Part shown: in pieces, positions 16,949 to 29,040 of the stretch | Position numbering within the stretch: position 1 is the first letter of the stretch | Layout of the letters: every line of letters begins with the position of its first letter | Source of the DNA: Linum tenue | Taxonomy: Eukaryota > Streptophyta > Magnoliopsida > Malpighiales > Linaceae | Assembly (NCBI GenBank): GCA_946122785.1 | Contig: CAMGYJ010000003.1 | Span: forward strand, 31,637,811-31,701,810 | Reading direction: 5' to 3' | DNA: 64,000 nucleotides | Notes under the pieces: generated by a model | Seen by the model: the letters and a program-made list of their open reading frames with translations, nothing else | Database searches by the model: none | What the model was told of the DNA's origin: nothing | Translations under genes and position numbers: made by a program

Positions 16949-18000
16949 CGTCAATTTTTTGTTGTTGTTCTTGATGCTACTGAGCTTTTCTCGCACCCAA
17001 AAAAAATTATAAAACAAAAATCTCTCCTTCTGGTGAAAAAAATTCAAATAGAGAATCGGTATCAGAACAGTCATTGAAAAACCCGAGAAAGAGAGAGAAC
17101 GGAGGAAAGCAAGGGAGGAGAACCTTAGAAACTCCGTCAATGGCGGTTGTCAGCTGCAGCCACCGCGAGAGTAAGTAGAAGAAGAAGAAGCTAGATCCCA
17201 GGAATAAGTGTAGAACGGGGTTGGCAATGGTTAGGAGAGCGAACCGCTGACAAAACAAACTCGGTCGATTCGAATTTGGGTGAAGTAGGAATCGGTGAAG
17301 GAATCGGGAGCAGAGTGGGGGAATGGCGAATGAAGTGAGGGAGTGGAGTGTACGATTGGAGGAGCGGCGGAGGGAGAAGAAGAAGGCGGAGGGGGAGGCG
17401 GCGGCGGCGGCGCGGGAGGGAAGGGGAGAAAAGAAAATGATAAGAGAGTGAGGGAGGGAAGTTTGGAAGAGAAATGGGGAAAAGGAGTTGTTGGTTTTAG
17501 GGAGAATGAGAAGCTGATGGGCTTCAGCTTACAGGTACTGACAGCCTTTTATATCCGCAAACTGCCCCACTTTGCTAAGCCCAGGCAGTGAGAGTACACA
17601 CACTACTAAACTCGAACGAACCTGCGCTTTAGGGTTTTTTTTGCCCTTTTTTTTTTTTGCTTGACGGGAAAACAATGAAATAAAATAAGACGCGAATAAA
17701 ACATAATTAATGTCTTTTCCATGTTTTTTTTATATACATCAAAGATAGTTTGCATTATCAAGAAATTCGAGATATAATGTTTACAACTCCACACGTAAGC
17801 AAGCGTAAAATTGAAGCCGAGTATATTCAATAGAAAACAAAACGAGGGCCTTGTTAGTTACCCTAGAGGTTACTTTATTGTTCTTCTTTTTATCGTAATC
17901 TATAGTAACTTCATTAATAAAATATTGCAGTTGTAGTTACAGTGACTAACATTGTCTTATCAACAAGGAAAATAGGTAGTGTATCAAACCAAACCACACT
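16949..18000. other. Former leader of the CTP synthase copy and intergenic DNA
   Basis: On the minus strand 17100-17330 resembles a pyrimidine-rich 5' leader feeding the CTP synthase pseudogene. 17370-17440 is a purine/GGC-rich low-complexity patch. 17600-18000 is AT-rich without recognised genes. Confidence 0.4.
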
Positions 18001-19000
18001 CTAGTTACATCTCATTTTCGAATGGGACATGATATGAGCTGTCAGATTGCATTCTCTAGGGAAACCACCAAGATCCATTTCCTGTCTCTGCGGGAGCTTA
18101 ATTATACTTCTGCAAACGACTCCATTCTCTGTGAGGGTGCTTCCTGCTATTGCTAGCTTGTGAATGAGCGAAAGACAATTTGTTCTGAGGACCAGATTGG
18201 TCATATTGGCTTGTACAAGAAGCTACAAAGCAAATTCTGATGCAAGGCTTCAGGAATCCCGGGACTTCCACGTCCAAGAGCCTTCTTCGTAGCAGCAAGG
18301 ATAAAATTTCCCTCGACATTGCGAATAACCACGCCTAAGCCAGGACCACCCGCAACAAAAAAATCCGTCATTTGTGTTGATCTTTAAGTGCACATGGCTC
18401 AGTTTCTGCCAAAATTTTCCCGCTGTGGTCTCTGCTGTGACGTCATCACTAACCTCGTACGAGTGATAGTCTACAATAAACAAAATTTTGTCATGTAAAC
18501 AATCTCATTCTCTATCAGTTTAATGTCATTAAACATGTGAGCATTTCGTTCTTTCCATAGAAACAACAAGAGCACACTCCAATCTTCCAACTCACCCTCC
18601 TGCTTAGTCTCTAGCACGGCGTTGAACCACGAATAGCAGCAATCCAAAAGACGACAAGCACAACAATCAATCAGCTTCAACCTACAGCATAACCTAGTGG
18701 ACCACTCATATTCCCCAAAAATATGAGTTTAAGTCTCACGGATGTCGCAAATCGCACATTTGTCACCCCACTTTTTGCTCTACGTACTTATATGATCCCT
18801 CGTAGGAAGTATGTTTCTAGCAAAGCACCATGCAAGTGCTTAGATTTTTGGAGGAACATTCAATTCCCATAAATGTTTCCAAACATGGACTTCCTCGGGA
18901 AGTTTGCGAGCTTTAAAGTCCTCTAACCAAATGCGATACCCAACTCGCACCATGTAATCCCCAAAAGTGTTCCCATCCAGATTAGCCTATCATTTTTTCC
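18001..19000 (-). mobile_element. LINE remnant: zf-RVT to RNase H region
   Basis: On the minus strand about 18860-18700 gives a zf-RVT-like segment (ending in GDKCAICDI, then THIF), 18680-18471 has the linker LLFLWKERNAHMFND typical of plant LINE ORF2, and 18440-18001 encodes an RNase H-like domain (HLKIN, then CLSLIHKLAIAG) through several frames. Stops and frameshifts are frequent, so this is a fossil. The RT and endonuclease parts are missing and no target-site duplication was found. Homology beyond 19000 is unclear. Confidence 0.65.
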
Positions 19001-19661
19001 TTAACGTTACGTAAAAGTATTTGGTGAATGACATCAACTATCTAGATAGGGAAACACACCACAAGAAACGACCGCATCCCACTAATCTGTGTACTGTTAA
19101 ATAAGCTCTCGTACAATAGCGCAGACAGGGAGTCCCGTTAGGATTGAACTGACATAGGCCACATGGGAGATAGGGAAGCCCGCTATTTATGAAATCATGC
19201 GAACTCATTAAACTACGTCAAATAAAAATGGATCCAAAATTCTAGGCGAGCTTAACAAAAGTCTGAATTACCTAATAAATAGAGCCACCCTTCGCATCTG
19301 TCGAGCATCCAGTGTTGACTTTGTCAATGAGCGTCTTAGCATTGCCAATCAGACACACCAAGGCGAGGCCCTTCCTAACACACCACTAGATTGTCTCTCA
19401 GAGTGCCACCAACGGTGGCTCCAGAGCACCCTCAAACCGATCCCCGCGAGCTAGCACCACAACCCCAAATTATCCTACAAAACCATACCAATAGCCTCAT
19501 CAGAATCCTGACACAGAGCCCCATCGAAAGAACAAACCATCCTTGTCTCTGGACTTAAATCCACATTATCAACGTGAGGGCCCTGGCACACCCCCCCCCC
19601 CCAGAAGAGCTCCTAGCCTCCCAATTGGTAATCACGAACCACTCTTGCACCTACCCCCAAA
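19001..19661. other. Intergenic stretch without recognised gene
   Basis: No coding family was recognised. It ends near a short poly-C run (about 19591-19602). Some sequence could be further LINE debris continuing from 18001-19000. Confidence 0.35.
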
Positions 19662-20465
19662 TGATGTAAGCACGTTGGCCATCAAGAAGGTCAATTTTCA
19701 AGCATTCCAAGTAGTTCTAAAATCAAAGAAGAAGGAAGTGTTGAAATTGGCTAAGTGCGGAACAACTTTAAGGTGTCTACCTTGGGCTCTTACCCGTTCA
19801 TATTGGGAGCTCGTTGAGGGAAGCTGGGAGTTGGAGGTGAGAGTACAAGTCTTGCTAAAGATTGTAAAATCGTTGGGTGAGAATATTGAAGCTTCCTGGA
19901 CACCGAACGATCAACCTGAAGATCGTATGGTGATTAGGAAAAAATCCCCTATCATATGAGGTATAATCCCCTATAGGGGATCTGAGGTTCATGATAGGGA
20001 ATCATGGCAGGTGACCGGAGATCACAAGAAGGAGACCCCCCGGTCATGAGGGTTCTAATCCCTAATAAGGGATCTAATGGTGCACGATAGGGGATTTGCC
20101 CTAACGAGTTGAACTTACCTTTTGAGTTTACGAGTATTTTCCTTTTCAGGTTTTTGTTTCTCTAGCCTATATAAAGTCTTTAAACTCTAGTTTTCTAGCA
20201 TAATTTTGTCTGATTGAAAAACCTCTTTTGTTCACTGAGCTTTTGGCTTGTGAATTTTGCTCTCATCGTTGGTGGACTCCAATCGCGTTAAGTGTGTCTC
20301 TGTATCAATGAAGCATCCATCTTGATTGTGATCGAGCTTCTACCATATATTGATAGAGCCTTCTCCTAGGTGTGAGATTGCACTTCAATTTCTTCGTATC
20401 CCTATATTAAATTCTTGTTTTAGGCTGTGGGACTTTGATAACACCGGTTACGTGCTCATATCAAG

Positions 20466-20477
20466 TGGTATCACAAC
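20466..20477 (+). other. Putative primer-binding site (tRNA-Met-like)
   Basis: TGGTATCACAAC follows the left repeat after a 2-bp spacer and resembles the TGGTATCAGAGC site used by many plant LTR retrotransposons, with two mismatches near its 3' end. Confidence 0.6.
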
Positions 20478-20590
20478 TTCGGTTCAACACAGTGGTGAGG
20501 AAGACAACGAAGGTACAAACCCTGGAGCCAAACCTTGCAGACACAATGAAACAACTTGTAGCACAGATGGCTCAGATGTGAGTTTTGCTT

Positions 20591-20917
20591 CAAACCATGG
20601 CTGATCAGAGTTTGAGTTCTCCGGTGCAACAAAGTTTGAGTTTTGAGGAATTTGAGGTCGAGATAGAGGACGAGTCGAAGGATGGCTTTGCTTCTAGCGA
20701 GTTCCTTGAAGGCAGTAGAGTGGTATCTTCAACACCGGGCACTCTAGAGAGAAAGAAACTCGAAGGGATTGAATCCTCGACCAATCGTCCAAAACCACAA
20801 AAGGATAATGGAGATTTCTACATTAATGGTCACGGTGGAAAGGAGCAGATGGCTTATCTCAATCGTTTTTACAACTATTGTGATGATGATTCTCTTGCCA
20901 TAGCCCACAAGCTATGA
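20591..20917 (+). CDS. Short gag-like open frame inside the compact LTR element
   Basis: An open frame of about 108 codons begins MADQSLSSPVQQ, 113 bp past the primer-binding site, and is acidic and serine-rich, with FEEFEVEIEDES early on. It ends at a stop near 20917, just before a second frame (from 20914) that runs into the right repeat (KKVNFQAFQ). I see no zinc knuckle or protease motif, so I do not assign a retroviral function. Its place right after the primer-binding site suggests the start of a truncated gag-type ORF. The protein may not be made. Confidence 0.3.
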   Translation, partial: QTMADQSLSSPVQQSLSFEEFEVEIEDESKDGFASSEFLEGSRVVSSTPGTLERKKLEGIESSTNRPKPQKDNGDFYINGHGGKEQMAYLNRFYNYCDDDSLAIAHKL

Positions 20918-21706
20918 GGGAAAGGCCTTTCCAACGGGAAGGTACTGATTTAAGCACGCTAGGCATCAAGAAGGTCAATTTCCAAGCATTCCAAGTAGTG
21001 CTAAAATCGAAGAAGGAAGTATTGAAATTGGCTAAGTGCGGAAACAACTTCAAGGGGCCTACTTTGGACACTTACTCGTTCATATTGGGAGCTAGTCTAT
21101 GGAAGCTGGGAGTTGGAGGTGAAATTACAAGTCTTCCTAAAGATCGTAAAGGTGTTGAGTGAGAAGATTGAAGATTCTTGGACACCAAACGAGCAACCTG
21201 AAAATCGTATGGTGATCAGGAAAAAATCCTCTACCATGTGGGTTATAATCCCTTATAGGGGATCTAAGGTTCGTGATGGGGGATCATGGTAGGTGACAGG
21301 GGATCACAAGCAGGAGCCCCCTCGGTCATGAGGGTTCTAATCCCCGATAAGGGAACTGATGGTGGACGACAGGGGATTTGACTCTAATGAGTTGAACTTA
21401 CCTTTTGTGTTAAGGAGTCTTTTCCTTTTCGAGTTTTTGTTTGTGTAGCCTATATAAAGGCTTTAAACTCTATTTTTGTAGCGTACTTTTGAATAATTGA
21501 AAAACCCTTTTGTTCATTGAGCTTTTGGCTTGTGAATTTTGCTCTCGTCGTTGGTGGACTCAAATAGCGTTGTGTGAGTCTATGTATTAATCAAGCATCC
21601 ATCTTGATTATGGTCGAACTTCTACCTTATATTGATAGAGCCTTCTCCCAAGTGTGAGATTGCACTTCATTCCGTCGTATCCCTATCTTTAATTCTTGCT
21701 TTATCA

Positions 21707-21854
21707 AGCTGAGCATGGTAGCTTAGGCTTGGCTCATTTACTAACGAGCCGGCTCGTAAGCCGGCTTGTTAAATGACGAGCAGAGTGTCGAACGAATTTT
21801 TCACGATTCGAACGCCGAGTTGCTCGCGAGCGGCTTGGCTCATTTGCAGCCCTA
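21707..21854. mobile_element. Partial TIR element (same family as 23274-23970)
   Basis: A 148-bp piece with AACGAGCCGGCTCG and CTCATTTGCAGCCCTA words. It matches the right end of the complete element inside ARPC2A intron 3. The left end is missing and the piece abuts the right repeat of the LTR-type element. Confidence 0.6.
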
Positions 21855-22135
21855 GCTGCGATGCGTGATAAGACAGGGGTATTGTGTAGAAGTATTCGTC
21901 GAGTTGTAGAGGGCACGAGAGAAGGAAGATGACATCACATCAGTAAGGAAGCCAATGAAGGCGCCCATGTGATGGCTCATGAAGAAACTAACGGGAATGA
22001 ACCTGTAGTTTGGCTTGATACGCCTCCAAATTTTCTTGTTAATCAGCTTCAACTTGATCATGTAACCGCATGATCTGATTAATAAATAAGATCACAGATT
22101 TTAGTAAAGAAAAAAAGAGCACGCCAAAAAATTAT

Positions 22136-22382
22136 GGGGTCGTTTGAATGGATCAATCTAGAAATGAGACAATTTGACCAATTGTCTCATTTTATAAACG
22201 AGTCAATTTGAATTACGTATCATATCCAAGACTATTAAAATTAACTCAAAACAGATCAATTCAAAATAACCCAGGCAAATTAATCTATCCAAAAATCAAA
22301 CGAGTTAATTTGGTACAATTGTCTCAAAACGAGATTATTGTATCAAATTGATCCTTTACCATTGCAAAATGCAAACGAACCC
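22136..22382. mobile_element. Tourist-like MITE (PIF/Harbinger type)
   Basis: A 247-bp AT-rich unit whose ends GGGGTCGTTTGAAT and (complement of the right end) GGGTTCGTTTGCAT are imperfect inverted repeats. It is flanked by TAT on both sides (22133-22135 and 22383-22385), fitting the 3-bp targets of PIF/Harbinger MITEs. It lies less than 200 bp upstream of the ARPC2A-type start codon, so it forms part of that gene's promoter region. Confidence 0.65.
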
Positions 22383-22558
22383 TATACTCTGACTTCAAAG
22401 GGAAGGACCGAAGGGAGATCCAGAAGTTTCACCGCTTCTCATCCATCGACCATCGCCATTACTCCCGGCCATTCAGGCACATCAGCAGAAGGCAGATAGA
22501 ACTCATTTTCAATCGCGATAAAATTCGCATATCCGCTCTCGTTTTCCGGTCGGTATTC

Positions 22559-25500
22559 ATGATTCTGTTGCAGTCGCATTCTAGATTTCTCATCGAGACC
22601 TTGTCGAATCGGGTCCAGAAGTGCGTCTTTTCAGATTCCTATCTCAGTTTTCATAATGTCTCAACTCCTACGTAACTTTTCCACCTCTTAGTTGCTTTCA
22701 CTTCTTTCTCTGAGCATTTGGTCCGGTCTGTTCTCAGTCTTGACAAGGCAGTTGAGCTGGATTACAACTGGGTTGAATTCGGAGATATTCGGTACCACGT
22801 TCAGGTGATTCCAATGCTTGATATGCCCTTTTGAATCTCTGTGGTTTGGGCTCTTCAATTTGTGGCATTGCTTACGATTTCCCTGGAAAAATCAAATCTT
22901 TTAGGTGACAACAAAGCACCCAAACGTTCTGCTTCTGTCCGTGTCGCTGCCTATCCCACCTCCAGAAACCGTGTTCGTGGGCGGACTCCCTTTTGGAGCC
23001 ATAGAAGCTATCAAATCGGCGTATGGCTCGGTTGTACAGATTCTTGACCCTCCCAAGGATGGCTTTAACCTCACTTTGAAAATCAATTTGGCTAAACTAC
23101 CTACTGATGAAGGTTCTGCGAGTTCCTTTCCTAAGGTCATTATGAGCTTGCCATGTATATATAAACATGCAACACTCTGTTGGGACATTCTCATTGCTTC
23201 TACTTGAACTCACACCTGCACATTCTCATTTCTTCTGCCTTGATTGAATTGCCTGCATTCTTAATGGCGTATGTAGGGCTGCAAATGAGTCGAGTCGAGT
23301 TTTGCTAAGATTGAGCTCGACTTGTTTCTTAACAAGCAGAGCTGGGCTGAATTTCGCCTAAGCTTGAGGTTGACTCATTAAGAAAGGAGCTGAGCTCGAG
23401 CTTGACTCATGAAAGAGCTCATAACCTCTACTCGAGCTCAGCTCATTTATATTTCTAAATGGTTGAAGCCTTAAATTAAACTCTAAAAAACTTGACTACC
23501 GTAATATTTGTATGTTATATATGATACATGTGGTCAATAAAAAAAGAATAATAGTCAGATTTTATCACTAATTGATCTCATGTATATATACTATGTTGGT
23601 ATAATATAATTTAGTTCATAGTTTTTAGCTAATTCATATTATGTTATTTAATAATATGTAGTAACTAAACATTCTATAATACATAATTTCTTTATCAAAT
23701 TATAAATGTGTCATATTTGGTCTCATTAAGTTTTATATATATTGATTCGCTCATAAGTTACTAGTCGAATTGGCTCACTAACTATGTTAGCGAGCCAACT
23801 CATTAGTTAAACTCAATGAGCCACTGAGTCAAGCTAGCTCGCGAGTTTCATGAGCCGAACAAGGATGAGCTCAGGCTTAGCTTGTTCACTAACGAGTCGA
23901 GTTACGAACGAGCTTTTTCTCAGTCGAGCGTCGAGCCGCTCATGAGCAGCTTGACTCATTTGCTGCCCTAGTTGTCCTTGGCTCATGTGCTTTTGTTTAT
24001 TAAGGCATATTTGAGTTCCCTTTTCTGTTTCTCTTTCTCCTGTAATGATTTGCTGATGTGAATATTAGGACCTGATATAGAATGGTTATTATGGTTAATG
24101 ACCGTCATTTGAAACAAAAGAGTATTGTCAATCTTATTTTCAGGGTCTTATGATCCCCAAAATACCTCGCCACCTCTTTGTGCTATGCTGATTATAGTTT
24201 GCTTGCCGTGACCTTCCTCAACTATTGATAAGTGATTCCTTGTCTGGACTAGACTAGTGGTTAAGATTTATGGCTGCCATTTGGGTTCCTTACAAATGAA
24301 ACTCATCATAACTTTATGAGTATTACAAGTTCTATGAGGCAGGTGTGACTCATATAAATTGTTCTGAGACTAAGCTACAGGTTTATATTAGTTGCAAACC
24401 CTGGTCTTGGCTTATAGTCTTGTTGGTATTATGCAGAGCGCAAGCAAGCTCTTCTGATGAAGATCGCATCTGTGAGGGAAGTTGTACTAGGTGCTCCACT
24501 GAGTGTAGTTCTTAAACATCTTTCTTCGAGGACTGTTGCTCCTGGTGTAGATGGGCTTCTGGCCCTTGTTCATCGACCTAATGAGTCCTTTTTCCTTTTT
24601 CCTCAGGTACAAGCATATTGGCGTGTTTGAGCCTTTGTTCTTGTTATCATTTCTGTCAGTAAATGTTTAGAGAATATTCACTAGTATCGAGATCTACTTG
24701 TCATGTTCAAGTTATAGCGAAACCAAAATTCCATTGATATATATTGAGCGGAGACTGTAACCATTCATGGCAGGCTGAAAGAGTGACGGTAGTATATCCT
24801 ATGAGATTCAGCGACTCTGTGGATACTACATATGCAGCTTCCTTCCTACAGGTATATTCTCACCTTAGTATCCTACTTTGAAAATGTCAGTAGTTGGCTA
24901 GTTGCTGTCTAGTCATACCATTATAAAAATTAGATATTTACGAGTTGGTCTGTTCTTGCATAAAATTAATGGCTTGATGAGGAGCTGGTCGAAGTAAAGT
25001 TTATATCACCGGTTTTTCTCCACTGGCCTTGGTTTAATTGCAACACTGACCTCCCTACAAGTCCTCGTTAACCTTATTTTACTAACTCAACTGAATCTCC
25101 TTTTTCAAACCCTGATATTTTTTTGACCAATCTGAATACCGCTGGTACCCTTGCATTCTCTTACATTTCCTTGCTTGATGTTGGTGAATTCCTGGATATT
25201 TTTTAGGTAATTTTTCATTTTTTTTTTCAATTTTCATTCAGGAATTTGTGGAAACAAGGCGTACTGCTGGGCTTACTAGTGCCCCTGTGTGTTCCTGGTC
25301 GCCTGACCCTCCTCCCGAATTAAAAGAAGCTTCTGCTGAACCATTATCTGCAAATGCTGGATTTGTATCGTTTGGTAATGTTGTGATTAGTCCTGAAACT
25401 GGTTTGCACTTTGATTCTTTTGATAGCTGATCCATATTTTGTCCTCCTGGTTGCAGTTATTTATCCCCGTCACGTGGAGGGCAGGAAGCTGGACAAGACA

Positions 25501-26568
25501 GTGTGGAATCTGTCAACATTTCATGCATATGTTAGTTATCATGTTAAGGTCAGGTTCCCCCATTAAAAGAGAAAAGAACTGTACAGATGATTGCTTATAT
25601 TTTGTTTTTCTTCTCAATGATTTATGCAAGGTTTTGTAACTGGTACAGACTGATAGCCTAACGTCCAAAACCTTGGAAATGCTGAATATCCCACTCTTGT
25701 AGGACTTGAATTGCACCAAAGTCTGTTACTCGGTTGTGAAATTTTGCTTGGCTGGAAAATGGCTCAAGTAACTGAGAAGACTGCTATATTCTAAAACGTT
25801 TCCCTAGTGTAGTCGGTACCTCTGATTTGAAGTAGGTTAGAGGATGTTTAGTTTATGACTCACAATCTTTGACTGTCTGAATGCTTCTTGATCACAAATG
25901 TTTCATCTGTTCAGTCCCTTTGAATTCCATTCCATCAACTTCTTAGCTATCCTGATCTTCATTAAACAGTGCACAGAGGCTTTCATGCATACTCGAATGA
26001 GGAGGAGGGTGGAGGGTATGATACAGGTAATATACTCCTTAATCCATTCATGTTTATCTTGCATTTGTTTCCCGGGTCACTGATACAGAAAATCGAGTAT
26101 GGTATTTCTTGATGTGCCTTGAGAAGCTAAGGGGCAAATACTTAATCTATTGAAATTAGGACCTAGTTAGGTAGCTGGGGTAGTAGTGGATCTTGTTCTG
26201 AAATATGGTTCTCTAAGTTGAAAATAACTAGTAAAGGGTGCCAGTGATTAGACTCCTTTCAACCTTCATCATTGGGAATGAACACAAAAATATCCTCTGG
26301 CTGGTACAGAACCACCCAAGTTTAAAGGGCTTTTGCCATTGTGTTTTGTCTGCAGGCGTTGGATCAAGCAAAACCAGAATCAGAGGAAAAAACAAAATCT
26401 CCGAACAATCGATCGTTCAAACGGCTGGTAGGTTTCTGTTAACTGATACACACAGGCTCTGGACTACCGATTGATGGTATCGATCTGATACGCAATTTTG
26501 TTTTCTCTATCATGCCTGGCCATCGAATTTAGAGCATCAAAGAAGGCCGAACAAATTCAAAATCGTGA
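22559..26568 (+). CDS. ARPC2A: Actin-related protein 2/3 complex subunit 2 (ARPC2A type), complete
   Basis: ARPC2 pairs with ARPC4 as the core of the Arp2/3 complex, which nucleates branched actin filaments; in plants it shapes trichomes and pavement cells. Ten exons are readable: 22559-22620, 22738-22804, 22905-23112, 24437-24606, 24774-24851, 25242-25374, 25457-25548, 25970-26026, 26356-26427 and 26533-26568. Joined they give 324 residues and a TGA stop, close to the roughly 320 of plant orthologues. Landmarks: GAIEAIKSAYGSVVQILDPP, VREVVLGAPLSVVLKHLSSR, ANAGFVSF, RHVEGRKLDKTVWNLSTFHA and AFMHTRMRRRVEGMIQALDQ. Phases agree at every junction and no stop interrupts the frame, so the gene looks functional. 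Intron 3 holds a TIR element, and a Tourist-like MITE lies just upstream. The 'A' paralogue assignment rests on recalled similarity. Confidence 0.95.
23274..23970. mobile_element. TIR element in intron 3 of the ARPC2A-type gene
   Basis: The ends TAGGGCTGCAAATGAGTCGAG and, on the complement of the right side, TAGGGCAGCAAATGAGTCAAG are inverted repeats with two mismatches. Sub-terminal AGCTCGAG/GAGCTC-rich words recur at both sides, while the middle is AT-rich and non-coding. No convincing target-site duplication was found, so the superfamily is open. The host gene's splice sites are untouched. Confidence 0.7.
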
Positions 26569-29040
26569 AGAACGGAAAGCTTGGTTTGTGGTGCCCCTTC
26601 TTGATCAACATCGCCCATCCACCTCCAAAGTTGAGGTTACTATATTGTTTCCCTCCGAGAGGCTGGGAAATAGGAACTTGTTGACGTGCACGAATTCTTA
26701 TTCAAACTCCAACCTGGTAGGAGTCCGATTTTGATGGCTTTGTAAGGCTATTTTTTTTTTGTTCTTTGCAAGTGTAATCTTCAGTTGCTTTGCTAGCTCC
26801 TCTCGAGACCTTCAATTTTATCTTTATGTTCTTCATCATTTTCTGCTGTGAGATCAAACTTTCAACTGCTCTGGAAGATGTTCATGTGATCAGGTCCCCC
26901 CAATGGATAAGCTTTTTGATACAGAAGATAAGGCCAACGAGGTAGCAGCTTACCAAATATTGCATCTTTTTTTTTTCTTTCTTCCACCTATAAGTGGTTC
27001 ATTTCTATATCTCAAAGCAAAAGAAAATCTGAAAGTAGATTTTTCAGGGAAAGCGAAATCTTCGTCATTCAGTGAGTTGTAACATAACCATTGCGGTTTT
27101 GATAAGCTCTTTCTCGAATGCAAATGGCAGTTCACGCCAAAATGTCATCACCGTGGGCCAAACTCAATCAGTAGTAAGGTTTAAAAGAATTTGAGACTGA
27201 AATGGAAGAAATTTGATTGCTCTCAAGCGGGAAACCAACGGACTGCAAAGAGGCAGGTTGATTTTTGTACAACGAGTGGGAGCAGAACATGAACTAAAGA
27301 ATTTTCTAACCCCCCATAAAAAGACGACCAAATTCCCATAAAGGGGGAAGGGGAAGTGAACAGAGAAAACCAGGCAAAACAAAAAGAGAAAAGCTGCTGC
27401 CAGCACCCAAACACTACAATTCTCTCTCCATTTTCCTGCATTGCAGATTCAGATTCAATATCCAATGTGAAGCCGATGAGAGATGAGATGAGTGCGAGGC
27501 ATATAACTTGATGAGAAATGTTTTGTTGGATGGGGAAATGCAAGAATGGTGGATGAAGTTTGCAGGAAAGGGTGGGGAATGCTGGCATTGCCTATATCCC
27601 TCTTCCCTTCCCCAGTCGCAACGAGGAACCATTGAAATACGTTTATCACTGTTTGTATGTACGGGAGGCAGGCAAGGATGATGATGATGATGATGATGGC
27701 GGCAAGTGAAAGGAGTTTCTCCGAAGGCAAGCAAGCAATCGGTGACCGCGCAAGGAAGCAGAGGCAGATAAGCGAGGGGGCTGTAGCCGCAGGCTGAGCG
27801 AGAGGGGGGGCTCCTTTCCTTCTCTTCTTCCTCTAATGGCAAAGAGAACCAACCAAAAGGTCCCCCAACGAAACAATTATTCATCTCACTCACTGTCTTC
27901 ACCCCCCAATAAGTAAAGCACATGGTGGCTCATCTCATCTCATCTCATCTGACCTGCAGCACGGCCTCTTCTTTCTGTCTATCGGTCCATCTTCTTACAT
28001 CACTCTGATTCACTGTCCATGCTCTCCATCCCCTTCAATCCTCGCCGTTTCTGCTGCTGCTAATCATAAACCAACCGCGGCACCACAAACACAAATTGAA
28101 ACTATTAGACACACACCAATTCAGCAGTAGCATACCACAACGACAAACCAACCATGACTTGTATGTTAAGTTTTACTTCCTCTTTATCTTTAGACCATTT
28201 TTCTCAACAACTCCTCTCCACAACAAGTTATCACGAAAAAACTTCCCCCATAACCAAACCACCCCGTCCCAAATATAGTGACTCAGTACTGTTCGTGTCA
28301 TATTTTTATATTATTTCATCCCATCTTATGAACGCTTCCCTATGTTATCATTTAAAGCGAAAATATTAAAAAAAACAAAGTAAGAGATCCATCACCCTGT
28401 ACATACAGCCACCAGTAATTATGGATTGACCACCTGACCCAATTTCCCTGCCTGCCTAATTATAACATTGGTTTATGCAGTTTGCAGGAGGGGGACTTGG
28501 CTTTTCCAATAGCAACTCCATTAACAGACAGACCAAATCTAAGAAGAGGTGGCACTCGTCGTGTCCACCTCGCTTACCACACATTACCAATCTGCGTGTC
28601 CCCTTCCACCGCCCTACTACATTCCTATCTCTTCTCTCTCTTCTTTTTCCTCTCTCTACAGAGCTACTGCACATGTACCTGTGAATTTGCAGCACACCGA
28701 ATAGTTGGTTTCAAGTTTCAACTCCTCCCCCTCGCAATCCCCTACTGGCTCGTGATGTAAGAAAAGGGAGGAAGAAAGATTCTTTCTTTTCAGTATGTAT
28801 ATAGCTTAGCTGCCTGTCTGCCTAGATATCTAGATCGTGTTATCTTATACCAAATCTCAACCTCAAGAAACAGCGGGAGGGAGGGAAGGAGGGGGCAGAG
28901 ATCTAATCTACAAAGGCTATCTAAGTGGGTGGTTATTGATTTCCTCCATTTTCATTGCCCTCCTTTCTAATTTGAAATAATTGAGCACCAACATGATAGC
29001 TGAGAGAGAGAGAGAGATTCAAAGTGGAGAGAGCATTTAC
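26569..29040. other. 3' flank of ARPC2A and of the DUF1639 gene; no gene recognised
   Basis: Holds the 3' untranslated region of the plus-strand ARPC2A gene, a (GAT)n run at 27677-27698, a CATCT repeat near 27931-27952, and the downstream side of the minus-strand DUF1639 gene. A last small exon of the DUF1639 gene may lie here, but I could not place it. Open frames in both strands lack family resemblance. Confidence 0.45.

Larger units (their letters stand above)
19662..21706 (+). mobile_element. Compact LTR-type retroelement (direct repeats with PBS-like site)
   Basis: Two diverged direct repeats, 19662-20463 and 20946-21706, flank an interior of about 480 bp. Each repeat contains a coding-like part (KKVNFQAFQVVLKSKK, KLAKCG), a region rich in AATCCC/GGGGATC words, a TATATAAAG box (20168-20176 and 21451-21459), and a run ending ...TCA. 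Just after the left repeat is TGGTATCACAAC (20466-20477), resembling a tRNA-Met primer-binding site. The interior has a short open frame (20591-20917, starting MADQSLSSPVQQ). No protease, integrase or RT is present, so it is non-autonomous. An alternative reading is a recombined tandem in which the true LTR starts nearer 19960. Its flanks do not show a clear target-site duplication. Confidence 0.65.

Noticed and set aside
19543..19959. Plus-strand open frame of 138 codons
   Set aside because: It runs from unique sequence across the start of the left repeat of the LTR-type element; only the KKVNFQAFQ part has a counterpart in the right repeat.
22905..23207. Second plus-strand frame of 100 codons
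   Set aside because: It continues past the donor of ARPC2A exon 3 into the intron; only 22905-23112 is exon.
27414..27923. Minus-strand open frame of 169 codons with His run
   Set aside because: No homology, low-complexity composition, no convincing splice partner; I considered it as the last exon of the DUF1639 gene but the phase and sequence did not fit.
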